Source: Bog-756 sp963703145
GTDB taxonomy: Bacteria; Actinomycetota; Acidimicrobiia; Acidimicrobiales; RAAP-2
Reading direction: 5' to 3'
NCBI GenBank assembly: GCA_963703145.1
Contig: OY969793.1
Coordinates: 1,922,001 to 1,986,000 of the forward strand
DNA length: 64,000 bases
The position numbers and the translations under genes were made by a program. How positions within the stretch are numbered: position 1 is the first letter of the stretch; each line of letters opens with the position of its first letter. This document shows positions 24,239 through 34,538 of the stretch, piece after piece. Under the pieces are notes generated by a model. The model did not search any database. It worked only from the letters and a program-made list of their open reading frames with translations, and was not told the DNA's origin.

Positions 24239-25880
24239 CTGACGTTCCGTGACTTTCTCTCGACGATTTGGCGCCGGAAGCTGATCATCCTGGTCAGCAT
24301 CGTCGTCGCGGTCGTGGCCGCCTTCACGTACTCGAAGGTCCGCAGCCCGCAATACCAGTCGACGGCCCTGGTCCAGGTGGCCGCGTCCACCTCGGCCTCG
24401 GGGACGTCGGGATCCTCGTCAGCATCCCCGGTCTCCCTCCCCGATCCCGTCCAGGAGCTGAACAGCACCGCGGTCCAGCTGGGGGCGGCCAGGATCCTCA
24501 AGAACCCCGACCTGGCCTCGTTGTCGAACAGCGTTACCGGCACTGTGGACGCCACCACCGGGGCGTTGTCCATCACGGCCACCGCCTCAACCCCCCAGGA
24601 GGCCCAGGCCATGGCCCAGGCCTACTCCCAGTCGTTCATCGACCAGATCCAAGCGGTGGTCCAGGCCCAGGTGGACAAGATCAGCGCCAGCCTGACCACC
24701 CTCAACGCCAAGATCAGTGCCTTGGAACAACCCGGCACGACCCCGAGCGCGCTGGTCCAGGCGCAGATCTCGGCGTTGAGCCAGACCTCGGGAACCCTGC
24801 TGGCCGAGCAGTACAACATCCAGTCGGGTGAGCCCTACGCCACCATCCAGGTGGCTGCAGCCCTTCCCACGGCGTCGACCGGCCTGGGCAAGTCCAAGCT
24901 GCTCGGTCTCGGGTTCGTGGCCGGCCTTCTGGTCGGTATCGGGATCGCCCTGGTGCGCGAGCAGTTCGACACCCGTCTGCGGACCAGCCCCGACATGGAG
25001 TCCATCACCACGGCTCCCATCCTGGCCGAGCTCCCCCACGACAGCGATGTCCGGTCGGGCAAGATCGCCATCGCCCTGGTCCAGGCACCCCAGTCCCAGG
25101 TCGCCGAGTCCATCCGTGAACTGCGGACCAGCCTCCGGGTCATCTTCGAGGACACCCCCTGCCCGCTGATCGTGGTGACCAGTCCTGAGCCCGGTGACGG
25201 CAAGACCTTCGTAGCGGCCAACCTGGCCACGGCGTGGGCCATGAGCGGCAGCAAGGTCATCGTGGTCTCGGCCGACTTCCGGCGCCCACGGCTGGAGGAG
25301 ATCTTCGGGCTGCAGGCCACCGGCCTGGCCGGCCTCGCCGACCTCATCCGGACCAACTGGAAGAATCCCGACCCCGACGTCCGGCCCGTGGCGCGACGGG
25401 AGCTGAGCACCACCGGCTCACCGCCCAACGAACGCAACCCGGCGTCTTCCTACCGGGCCACTCCGTCGCGGTCCCGGCGCGACGTCGGCGACTCGGCTGA
25501 CCCGTCGTCGGTCAAGTCGCTCCTGGTCGAAACCGGCATCTGGGGGCTGCAGGTGCTGCCGGCCGGCACCCATGCTGGACAGCCCGAGCGAGCTCTTCGG
25601 CAGCCCGGGCATCCAGCCCGTGCTCGACCAGCTCCCGCTGCTGGCCGACGTGGTCGTGTTCGACACACCCCCGGTGCTGGCCGTGCCCGACACCGCCATC
25701 CTCGGGCGGATGGCCAACGGCACCGTGGTGGTGGCCTCGGAGGGCAAGACCGACCGGGACGACCTCGAACGCACCATCAGCCGGCTGGAGGCCACGCAGT
25801 GCCGGGTGCTGGGCGTGGCCCTCAACCGGGTCCGTCGTTCGTCGGCCGACACGTACCAGTCCTACGCCTACAAGCAGTGA
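24239..25880 (+). CDS. Wzz-type chain-length determinant fused to a BY-kinase (one frameshift)
   Basis: The N-terminus LTFRDFLSTIWRRKLIILVS with a membrane helix (IVVAVVAAFTYSKVRSPQYQ) and a helical periplasmic part (AQAMAQAYSQSFIDQIQAVV) is the Wzz domain, followed by a second helix (LLGLGFVAGLLVGIGIALV). The kinase has Walker A SPEPGDGKTFVAANLA (about residue 318), Walker A' VIVVSADFRRPR, Walker B VVVFDTPPVLAVPDTA, and a short tyrosine tail (TYQSYAYKQ). The frame shifts at about 25570 between LQVLPAGTHA and DSPSELFGSPGIQP. A roughly 55-residue polar insert (PVARRELSTTGSPPNERNPA onward) sits between Walker A' and B. No ATG/GTG/TTG fits the N-terminus; CTG at 24239 is the natural first codon. 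Controls glycan chain length and export by tyrosine phosphorylation. Confidence 0.82.
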
Positions 25881-25967
25881 CCACCGGGGCACCGGCCCTG
25901 CATCGCACCGGTGCGGGCGCCGCCGAGCGGTCGCGCCGGGCCCACCGCACCACATGGACCCCGACCG

Positions 25968-26837
25968 GTGCCTGACGACGTCGAGGTCCTGGTGGTGGCC
26001 TACGGTGCCCCCGAGTCTGCTGGAACGAGTGCCTGGCCGCGCTGGAGGGTCAACTCCCGGTGATCGTCGTCGACAACTCCTCCCGCGCCGACGGTTGCGG
26101 CCGTCGCCCGCCGCCACGGTGCTGACTACGTCGACCCCGGCATGAACCTCGGGTTCGCTGGCGGGGTCAACGTGGGCATGGCCCGACGCCGCCGTCCCGC
26201 CGCCGACCTGCTGCTCCTCAACCCCGACGCCGAGATCACACCGGCAGCGGGTGTCCCACCTCCACGGCTGCCTGCACGCCGTGCCCGTCGCGGCCTGCGT
26301 GGCGCCCGCCCAGACCGACCCCGAGAGCGGAGGATCGGCCCGAGTGGCCTGGCCCTTCCCCACCCCCTGCGGGGCGTGGGCCGACGCCGTCGGCCTCGGC
26401 CGGCTCTCCGCACGGGCGCCGAGTTCATGATCGGTTCCATCTTGCTGCATCGCGCCGCCGCGCTGGCCGAGGTCGGGCGCGTTCGACGAGCGGTTCTTCC
26501 TCTACGCCGAGGAGACGGACTGGCAGTTCCGGGCCCACCGGCTCGGGTGGGGCATCGCCCTGTGCCCCGAGGTGATCGCCACCCATGTCGGGGCCGGGTA
26601 CCGGCGGTGACACCGCCGAGCGAGACATCCAGTTCCACGCCTCCACCGAGCGGTACGTGCGCAAGCACTACGGGAGCACGGGGTGGTGGGTGTTCCGCGT
26701 CGGGGTGATGGCCGGTGCGCTGGTCCGCGCCCTGGCTCTCGGGGGTCGACGCGGCCGCGGCCGCGGCGACCCGATTCCACCTCTACCGGAGCGGCCCGTG
26801 CCGGGCCGAGGCCACCCTGGCCGGCTCCCCGTCATGA
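25968..26837 (+). pseudogene. Glycosyltransferase family 2 (rhamnosyltransferase-like) broken by several frameshifts
   Basis: Pieced together over all three frames it reads VEVLVVAYGAPE, LLERCLAALEGQLPVIVVDN, YVDPGMNLGFAGGVNVGMAR, ADLLLLNPDAEITPAA, AEFMIGSILLHRAAALAEVG, FDERFFLYAEETDWQFRAHR, ATHVGAGTGGDTAERDIQFH, ERYVRKHYGSTGWWVF. These are the ordered landmarks of GT2 rhamnosyltransferases (N-x-G-F-A-x-G-x-N, N-P-D, E-E-x-D). Breaks lie near 26018, 26027, 26093, 26252, 26415, 26477 and 26600. At nearly all of them deleting one base restores the conserved protein (for example GGTT to GTT, CGGGTG to CGGTG), with no missense change in between. I therefore think the gene is intact in the organism and the sequence is wrong. 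Confidence 0.7.
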
Positions 26838-27997
26838 CGTCCGGCCGGAGGCATCCCTACGAGAAGATGATCTCGCTCCACCCGGGCCATGACCCGGTCC
26901 CGGCGGTACGCGTCGACCGAGGCGGCCGCCTCCCTGCCCCAGGCGGCCAGGTCGACCTCGGCCGCCCGGTCGAGCAGGGCGGCGAGCTCCTCGACGTCGT
27001 AGGGGTCCTCGAGGAGGAGGCCGGTCCGACCCGGGATCACGGCCTCGAGCCGCACCGGCCAGTCGGGTGGTCAGCACCGGCACCCCGCTGGCCAGCGCCT
27101 CCACGATGACCAGACCGAACGGCTCGTACTGGGTGGGCAGGACCATCAGGTCGGCAGCGGCCAGCTGGCGGCCGACGTCGTCGGAGGGGCCGTGGTAGCG
27201 GACCCGCCCGGCGAGCCCGAGCCGGTCGATCAGCGGCCGGAACGGGCCGAGCCCGGCCTTGCCCACCACATGGAGGGTCATGGACTGATCGCCGGCGATC
27301 GCCATGGCCTCCAGGGTCTGGGACAGGCCCTTGCGGTGCAGCTCGTTGGCGACCAGCATCAGAGCCAGTTCGCCCTCGGCGATGCCCAGCTCCTGGCGGA
27401 CCTCGTCGCGGTGTCGGTCCCGACGCTCGAGATTGAACCGCTCCGGGTCGAACGGGGTTGGGGACCACGGTGCACAAGTCCGGGTCGACGCCGTAGTAGT
27501 GGCCGGAGGTCGTCCACCTCCCGCTTCGAGGTGCACAGGACGTGCACGGGGGTGGGACTTCCGGAAGTACTGCGACTCCATGGCCAGCAGCACCCGGTGA
27601 CGGGGCATGAGGAAACGGATCCTGGCCGGTACAGTGACCGGCCCGACCTGGATGGTGCGCGCCGCCTCGAGCCAGGCCCGGTGGACGCTCGGCACCCAGA
27701 TGACATCGCCGGGCGGGACCACACAGCCGCAGCTCACGGTCACCCCGGCGTCGAGACCGGCCAACACCTTGGCAGTGGCCGACCGCCGACGCCACATGCC
27801 CGTGGGGCCGGGGTCGATGCGGGCCGCGCGACCGGCACGAACCGGACGCGCCCGGGGGTGCCCTCCGGCGCGAAGGTGCCCACCCACGCGGTGTCGTGGC
27901 GCGGGCCGAGGTAGTCAAGCAGATCCCAGCAGACGCGCTCGATGCCGCCGCTCCGGTGAAGCTGGGGGAAGACGACAGCGACCTCAGGGCCCTTCAC
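26832..27997 (-). pseudogene. Glycosyltransferase family 4 broken by several frameshifts
   Basis: Minus strand. N-terminus EVAVVFPQLHRSGGIERVCW then DLLDYLGPRHDTAWVGTFAP in one frame. Middle AGVTVSCGCVVPPGDVIWVP, ARIRFLMPRHRVLLAMESQY, RDEVRQELGIAEGELALMLV, ANELHRKGLSQTLEAMAIAG, LPTQYEPFGLVIVEALASGV in another; the C-terminus RLEAVIPGRTGLLLEDPYDV in a third. Together they give a complete GT4 of about 385 residues with the E-x7-E motif. Breaks lie near 27850, 27560, 27460 and 27060. The stop at 26832-26834 abuts the stop of the convergent GT2 gene (TCATGA), a normal convergent junction, which argues for real gene ends and artefactual breaks. GTG start at 27997. Confidence 0.7.
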
Positions 27998-28101
27998 GGG
28001 TGTCTCATCACTTCCTCGGCTGGTGGTCCTTGGTCGATAGGGCGTCTGGTGACCGCGGCCCGGGACACCATGATACGAGACGGGCACCCGGCGGTTCGGC
28101 G

Positions 28102-29196
28102 ATGATCCCCGATGCCATCGCCGCCGAGGGCCCTTCGCGGTCCGGCCGCCCGTCCCTCCGGGTGGTCCAGGTCGTCCGGAGCGACGCGTTCTCCGGCGTC
28201 GAGCGCTACATCTGTCAGGTGGCCAACGAGCTGGCTTCGACCGCGGCCACCAGGTCACGGTCATCGGCGGCGACCCGGTCCGCATGCGGTCCGAGCTGAG
28301 CGACCCGGTGGCCCACATCGCTGCCGCCACCGTCGCACAGACGGCGCGGGCGCTGCTCGGTCACCGCCACGTCGACATCGTCCATGCCCACATGACCGCA
28401 GCCGAGACGGCGGCGTGGTTGGCCCACCCGGTCCAGCGGGCCCCCATCGTGGCCACCCGGCACTTCGCCGGGCGGCGGGGCTCCACGGTCCCGGCGCGTG
28501 CGCTGGCCTCGGTGGTGTCGCGGTCGCTGGCCATGGACATCGCCATCAGCCAGTTCGTGGCCGACACCATCGAGGGGCCCTCGGTGCTGCTCTGGAACGG
28601 GGTGGTCGATCAGGCCCAGGCCCCACTGGAGTCCTCCACCGTGGTGATGCTCCAGCGGCTGAACCGTGAGAAGGACCCGCAACTCGGCCTGCGCGCCTTC
28701 GCCGAGAGCGGTCTGGGCCCCCCGCGGCTGGCGACTCGTGGTGGCCGGACGGGGTGATCTGGAGCCATGCCTGGTGTCGTCGGCCCGCGATCTGGGTCTG
28801 GCCGACAGCGTCTCGTTCATCGGCCACGTGGCCGACACCGCCGGCCTGCTCGACTCCAGCTCCATGCTCCTCGCACCCGCTCCACTCGAGCCGTTCGGCC
28901 TCTCGGTGGTGGAGGCGATGGCCCACGGGGTGCCGGTCGTTGCCGCCGGCGGCGGCGGGCACCTCGAGACGGTCGGCGACGACGGCTTGTTGTTCCCGCC
29001 CGGCGATGCTGCGGCCGGCGGTCGGGCCCTGGCCGAGCTGGGGGCCAGCCGAGCCCGCCGACTGGAGATGGGGGCAGTGCTGCGGGACAAGCAGCAGCGT
29101 CACTTCTCGCTGGGCGTCCACGTGGACCGCCTCGAACAGCTCTACGCCGATGTCATCGCCGGACGCCGCGGCGAGGCCGGGCCGCCGCTCAGCTGA
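28102..29196 (+). CDS. Glycosyltransferase family 4 (two frameshifts)
   Basis: Starts MIPDAIAAEG, then LRVVQVVRSDAFSGVERYIC QVANELAS in the first frame. From about 28250 the second frame gives MRSELSDPVAHIAAATVAQT, DIVHAHMTAAETAAWLAHPV, MDIAISQFVADTIEGPSVLL, TVVMLQRLNREKDPQLGLRA. From about 28730 the first frame resumes with WRLVVAGRGDLEPCLVSS, DSVSFIGHVADTAGLLDSSS and PLEPFGLSVVEAMAHGVPVV (E-x7-E motif). About 364 residues in total, complete in order and length. Convergent with the next gene, overlapping it by 8 bases at the stop codons. Confidence 0.75.
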
Positions 29197-30359
29197 TCCC
29201 GGCCCGGCTGCCTCGAACCGCGGCCCGGTACAGCTCGACCTGCTGGTCGGCGACACTGCTCCACGAGTACTGCCGGGCACCGGCCAGGCCTGCCGCCCGC
29301 AGCCGCTCCCACAGTCCCGGCTCGTCCAGGAACCGCTGGAGCGCGGCCCGAAGTCCGGTCGGGTCGTTCGGCGGCACCAGGACCCCGTCGGTGCCGACGA
29401 CGTCGGGGAGTGCCCCGCTGGCGCTGGCCACCACCGGGATCCCCGAGGCCTGGGCTTCGACCACCACCCGGCCGAACTGCTCGACCCAGCTCGGGAGGGG
29501 AACCGACGGCACGGCCAGCACATCGAAGCGTCGGTAGGTCTCGGGGATGCGCTCCTCGTCGACGTGACCGTGGAAAGTGACCCGTCCGCTGATGCCGAGC
29601 GAGGCCGCCCGGGCCTCGAGCGCCTGAAGCTCGGGGCCGGCACCGAAGACCTCGACCGAGAGCCGGGGGTCCGGTGCCACGGCATCGAGCAACACGTCGA
29701 CTCCTTTGTGTTGGATGAGCCGACCCACGAACCCGACCCGGAGCGAGCCGCTCGGGGGTGGGTGGTCCACGGGAGCGAATCGGTCGACGTCGACCCCGAG
29801 CGGGAGAAGCACCCAGAGGCCGGTCGAGCCCCTTGCGACGGAGGATGCGGCCGGCCTCGGTGTTGCAGGTGTAGGCCCCGGCCGCCCGTCGGAGCGACCA
29901 GCGTTCGAACCAGCGGAACGGGGGTGGGTAACGCTTGTCGATGTTCTGGGCCGAGGAGACGACGAAAGGACCGCGGAAGGCACGGAGCCGGGCCAGGACC
30001 AATACCTCGGCCACGGCCAGACCGAAGGGCTCCTCGTGGAGGTCGACCAGGTCCCATCGGCCCGAACCGAGCAGGCGCCACAGCGGACGCGGGTCATAGA
30101 GGAAGGCGTTGGGGTGTCGACCGAGCGTGCGGACCGGCACCACGAAGTCGTCACCGGACCGCGCGAATTCGACCATCGAGCCGCCCTCTTCCCACCGGGC
30201 GGCTGCCACCAGCGTCAGGTCCACCCCCCGGCGGCGCAGCTCCCGCTCGCGCTCCCGCCACGCCGTGACCACGCCACTCTTCGAGATGCGGAGCACCCGG
30301 AGCGGCGCATCCGACCCGTCCGGTGGTGGTTCAACGTGGTCCGCCGGCACCAGGCGCAT
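29189..30359 (-). CDS. Glycosyltransferase family 4 (one frameshift)
   Basis: N-terminal part RVLRISKSGVVTAWRERERE, RWEEGGSMVEFARSGDD, LGSGRWDLVDLHEEPFGLAV, PFVVSSAQNIDKRYPPPFRW, GAYTCNTEAGRILRRKGLDR in one frame. After about 29815 the C-terminal part is GVDVDRFAPVDHPPPSGSLR, VGFVGRLIQHKGVDVLLDAV, VEVFGAGPELQALEARAASL, FGRVVVEAQASGIPVVASAS. About 389 residues when joined. It belongs to the GT4 group often seen in actinobacterial glycan loci. Start ATG at 30359 is the first reasonable one; no strong ribosome-binding site is seen. Confidence 0.75.
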
Positions 30360-30480
30360 GGTACCGGCCCGAGAACCGTCCGTCGGCCGGACCCCGTCCG
30401 GTGGAGCCAGTTCGGCCTCAAGTCGGGCCCGGGGCGGCCGATGGGAGAGAGTGAGCTGGGCAGCGAGGGGTGCACCGGCC

Positions 30481-33400
30481 GTGCGTGTGCGCCGGGTGCT
30501 CGTCATCGCCGCGGCGACGGCCATGGCCATCGGCACGTGGCAGGTGCTGTCGATGGGATCGGCCCGGGCCGGCGGCACGACTCCCCAGATCGCTGGCAGC
30601 GTGGCCGCTCCGGGACCGACGGAGACCTCACCGATCTGTGCGGCTCCCGACCCGACGGCGACCCTCGGACCCTCGGTCTCGCTCCCCAGCGCTCCGGTCT
30701 CCCCGCTCATCACGTCGGCCGGCGGTCTGGTCAACTTCACCGCCACCCCGACCGGTCTCTATGTCGATACCGGCAGCCAGCTGGTGACGTACTCACTGGG
30801 AGGCACAACGCTGAGCTCGTTCGCCCTCCCCGCCCTGTTCCCTGCCCGTAACGGCGTCGAGATCTCCCCGCCCGTGGTCGATCCGGCGGGGAACATCTAC
30901 CTGGCCAGCTACTACGACCAGGTGGTGGACAAGTTCTCACCCACCGGTCAGCTGCTGTGGTCGGCCGACCCCGAGTCGGGCAATCCCACCGGCCTGTACG
31001 ACATGGGATCCGGTGCCGGCTTCGAGCTGGTGGCCTCCGTGGTCCAGGACAAGGCCCACAGTGACGTGCTCAATCAGGCAACCGGCTCCATCAGCGGCAC
31101 CTTCCCGCTCGTGGACGACCTGGGCTACGTCACCACGCAGCCGGGCGGCGGGTTCCTGTCGACCGGCAACGGGTACGTCCAGACCGTCGACGCCACCGGC
31201 AAGACCCTCGCCACCTTCGGGTCGTCGGCCACCTGGGGCAGTGGGTCCCACACCGGCGGGGGCACCCAGTTCTTCGAGCCCTCCCAGGCCGTGCAGGGCC
31301 CCGACGGGATCATCTACACCGCAGACCCGCAGCACACCATCGAAGCCACCAGCCCCACGGGCGACCTCCTCGGCACGACCACGCTCGGCGGCGCCCTCAC
31401 CTTCGGCGGTGACACCCTCTACCTGGAGGGTTCGACCCTGTACTTCGAAGGCACCGACAACATCTCGACCCTGCCGTTGGCCACGCTGCAGGCCTATCTG
31501 GGTGCAGCCCACGTGCCCACCGACTCGCTGGGCTGGGGTGCCGGGCTGACCTCGAGTGCCGCCGCCAACTACTTCGCCCCCGGCACGACGCCATCGGTCA
31601 CCGCCACCTTCGATCCGTGGTGGCTGGCCCAGGCCTCCCATCTCGAGCTCACCTACTCCGTCGAGGACACGTCCTCGCTCACCGCCGAATCAGTGCCGGC
31701 GGCAGTGACGGTGCCGCTCCCAGCCACCGCGGCCGGGCTGGCCCAGATTCCCCTCGCCATCCCGACTCAGGACCGACAGCCCGGGCCCTACCTGGTGCAG
31801 GCCTCGCTGCTGGACACCGCCACATCGCCACCGACCCACCTCGGAACCACCTGCCTCCCCTACACCGTGGGCGCCCCGGGCGACGGGCTGGACCTGGCCA
31901 GTCTGCCGAGTGGCATCGGCGCCGGAGGGCCGAGCGACCCCCGAGGTGTCGCCCTCAACGCGCAGCTGGGCCTCGACGGCCTCCGGGGCGCGACCATCGA
32001 CTGGAGCACGCTCCTCCCCCACTGCTCGGCCTCGAGCCCGACGCCGGCCACGTGCGGCCCCACAGCTGTCACCTTCGCCGGCGCCGACTCCGGCTACTTC
32101 CAGGCCGCCTATCTGGCGGGCCAGGACCACGTCACCTACTGGCTCCAGGCCACCGGCGGCGGCCCCTTGCCGATGGCGCTGGTGGCCAACGGCTGGTGGC
32201 AGGCCGACGTCAGCGCCCTGGTCTCCCACTACGCCACCGTGCCGGCCGATTGTGGGCCCTGTGCGCCCGTCACCCGGTGGGAACCGTGGAACGAACCCAA
32301 CAACACCGGCTGGGCGAACGCTTCGGCCTACGTCACCCAGGTGCTCAGGCCGTTCTACCAGGCGGTCAAGCAGGTGCTCCCCGGGTCGGGGTCGACGGTG
32401 ATCGGCGGCTCGTCGCTCAACATGCCCACTCGGTTGGTGGAGCCAGTTGATCGCCAGCGGAGGACTGGCCTCCCTGGACGTCGCCTCGGTGCATCCCTAC
32501 ACCGGCAACAACGACTCGTTCGAAGAGGATGGCGTCCCTGTCCTCGTGGGGCAACTGCAGGCCATGCTGGCCGGCACGCCGCTGTGGTTCACCGAGGTCG
32601 GCTGGTGGGGCGACGGGGACTACGACTACCTCAGCCAGGCCAATGACGTGGCCCGGGCCATGGTGTGGCAGAAGGTCCTGCACATCCCGGTATGGAACTA
32701 CTACTTCGACGAGGGCAACTGGGGAAACGACGGGGTGTCGTTCTCGCTCATCCAGGTGTCCCAGGGTGACGACTACGCCAAACCGGCCGCGCTGGCCACC
32801 ATGGCGGCGGCGGGCCAGGTCGGCCAGCGCCCGTTCGTGTCGATGCCCACCACCGGCATCCCCCAGACCTATGCGGCCGACTTCGGGGCCGCGCCCGGCG
32901 GGACCACCCTGTTGGCGGCGGTGTGGTCCGACGGACTGTCGGTCAACGGAGCCGTCACCGTCACCGCTCCGGGAGGGGGCACCGTCCCGGAGACCGTGAC
33001 CTCGCAGTACGGCTCGGCGACCTCGGCCCTGGTGGCTTCGGGCGCGACCTACCGGCTCCCGATCTCGGGCCAGGTCACCTATCTCGCCTACCCGGTGGGC
33101 GACGTCGTGTCGGTCGGACCGACCGAGGGGTACGGCCCCGACCTCGCCACGGCGGCCGACCACGCCACAGCCACCGCCTCGTCCGGCAATGCCCCGGCCG
33201 CCATCGCGGGCCTCCCCACCGGCTACGGCCAGGGGTGGAGCTCGGGCCGGGGTGACGCCGCCCCGAGCCTCACCGTCACCCTGGCCACACCCTCCACGGT
33301 CAACCGGATCGTCGTGGACACCCAATCGGTCGGCAGCACCGCCTCGGGTCTCCGCAACTACACGGTCTCGGTCGACCAGCCCGGGACGGGATGGGCCTCG

Positions 33401-34507
33401 GTGGCGACCGTCGTGGGCCAGTTCCGGAACCACCAGCTCCAGTTGGCCATCGCCCCGGTGGTGGCCAGTGCGGTCCGGGTGTCAGTCTCCGAGGTCAACT
33501 TCGGTGGGTACGACGGCGGTGGGATCCCGCCGTGGTGGGACCCCACCGACATCGGCGTGGCGTTCGTCCACGCCCTCCAGGTCTACGGCGGCACCGAACC
33601 TCCCGACCAGGTGGCCGGCTCCGGACTCACCGCCCTGACCGCCGGGGGGCCAGGCTCGCCATCGGGTTTGCCACCCAGCACCCCACCCGTTACTGCGCCG
33701 ACCACCGCGTTGCCTGCACCCGCACCCGACCCGCAGAGCAACCCCACCACCACGCCGCCATCTGGCGGGTACCGGCTGGCCACCACCGCCGGGGGCGTCT
33801 ACGACTTCGGCGGGCCTGGCTCCTTCGGCTCGGCGTCCGGCCGGGAGCTCAGCCGGCCCATCGTGGGGATGGCCGCCACACCCGACGGCAAGGGCTACTG
33901 GCTGGTGGCCTCCGACGGGGGCATCTTCGCCTTTGGCGACGCCGGCTTCCACGGCTCGACCGGCGCCATCCGTCTCAACCGGCCCATCGTGGGGATGGCC
34001 GCCACACCCGACGGCAAGGGCTACTGGCTGGTGGCCTCCGACGGGGGCATCTTCGCCTTTGGCGACGCCGGCTTCCACGGCTCGACCGGCGCCATCCGTC
34101 TCAACGAGCCCATCGTGGGGATGGCCGCCACACCCGACGGCAAGGGCTACTGGCTGGTGGCCTCCGACGGGGGCATCTTCGCCTTCGGCGACGCCGGCTT
34201 CCACGGCTCGACCGGCGCCATCCGTCTCAACCGGCCCATCGTGGGGATGGCCGCCACACCCGACGGCAAGGGCTACTGGCTGGTGGCCTCCGACGGGGGC
34301 ATCTTCGCCTTTGGCGACGCCGGCTTCCACGGCTCGACCGGCGCCATCCGTCTCAACCGGCCCATCGTGGGGATGGCCGCCACACCCGACGGCAAGGGCT
34401 ACTGGCTGGTGGCCTCCGACGGGGGCATCTTCGCCTTTGGCGACGCCGGCTTCCACGGCTCGACCGGAGGGCTGGGTCTCACCGCACCCACGGTGGCGAT
34501 CACCTAA
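30481..34507 (+). CDS. Large secreted clan GH-A-like glycoside hydrolase with C-terminal 42-residue repeats (one frameshift)
   Basis: About 1,340 residues. Signal peptide RVLVIAAATAMAIGTWQVLS. Residues 60-330 look like a beta-propeller (VDPAGNIYLASYYDQVVDKF, GPDGIIYTADPQHTIEATSP). A catalytic domain has CAPVTRWEPWNEPNNTGWAN (acid/base Glu near residue 600) and PLWFTEVGWWGDGDYDYL (nucleophile Glu near 703), the layout of clan GH-A enzymes. A discoidin-like module (SGLRNYTVSVDQPGTGWASV) lies near 880-1030, a Pro/Thr linker near 1040-1095, then six repeats. The frame breaks at about 32435 (ACTCGGTTGGTGG, one extra T; repaired, MPTRWWSQLIASGGLAS). GTG at 30481 gives the cleaner signal peptide; GTG 30451 is an alternative. 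Probably cleaves or remodels a surface glycan; the repeats may bind the wall or polysaccharide. Confidence 0.8.
33854..34483 (+). repeat. Five tandem 126-bp coding repeats
   Basis: Units start at 33854, 33980, 34106, 34232 and 34358. Each encodes 42 residues of the form RPIVGMAATPDGKGYWLVAS, DGGIFAFGDAGFHGSTGAIR, LN. The units are almost identical in DNA, with only a few substitutions (E for R in unit 3, TTT/TTC variation); the last unit ends in GGLGLT. A diverged partial unit (GYRLATTAGGVYDFGGPGSF) precedes them. Near-identity shows recent amplification or gene conversion, and the copy number may differ between strains or be mis-assembled. Confidence 0.9.
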
Positions 34508-34538
34508 CCGGTCGGAGTCCGGGCAGGGCGGCTTCCGC

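Noticed and set aside
25968..28000. Interpretation as a decayed or transposon-disrupted region
   Set aside because: No insertion sequence, target duplication or in-frame stop enrichment. Conserved residues are kept on both sides of each break, which fits sequencing indels better.
33854..34483. Tandem repeats that could suggest a CRISPR array or satellite
   Set aside because: The units are contiguous without spacers, 126 bp long and in frame with a protein-repeat pattern, so they are coding repeats.
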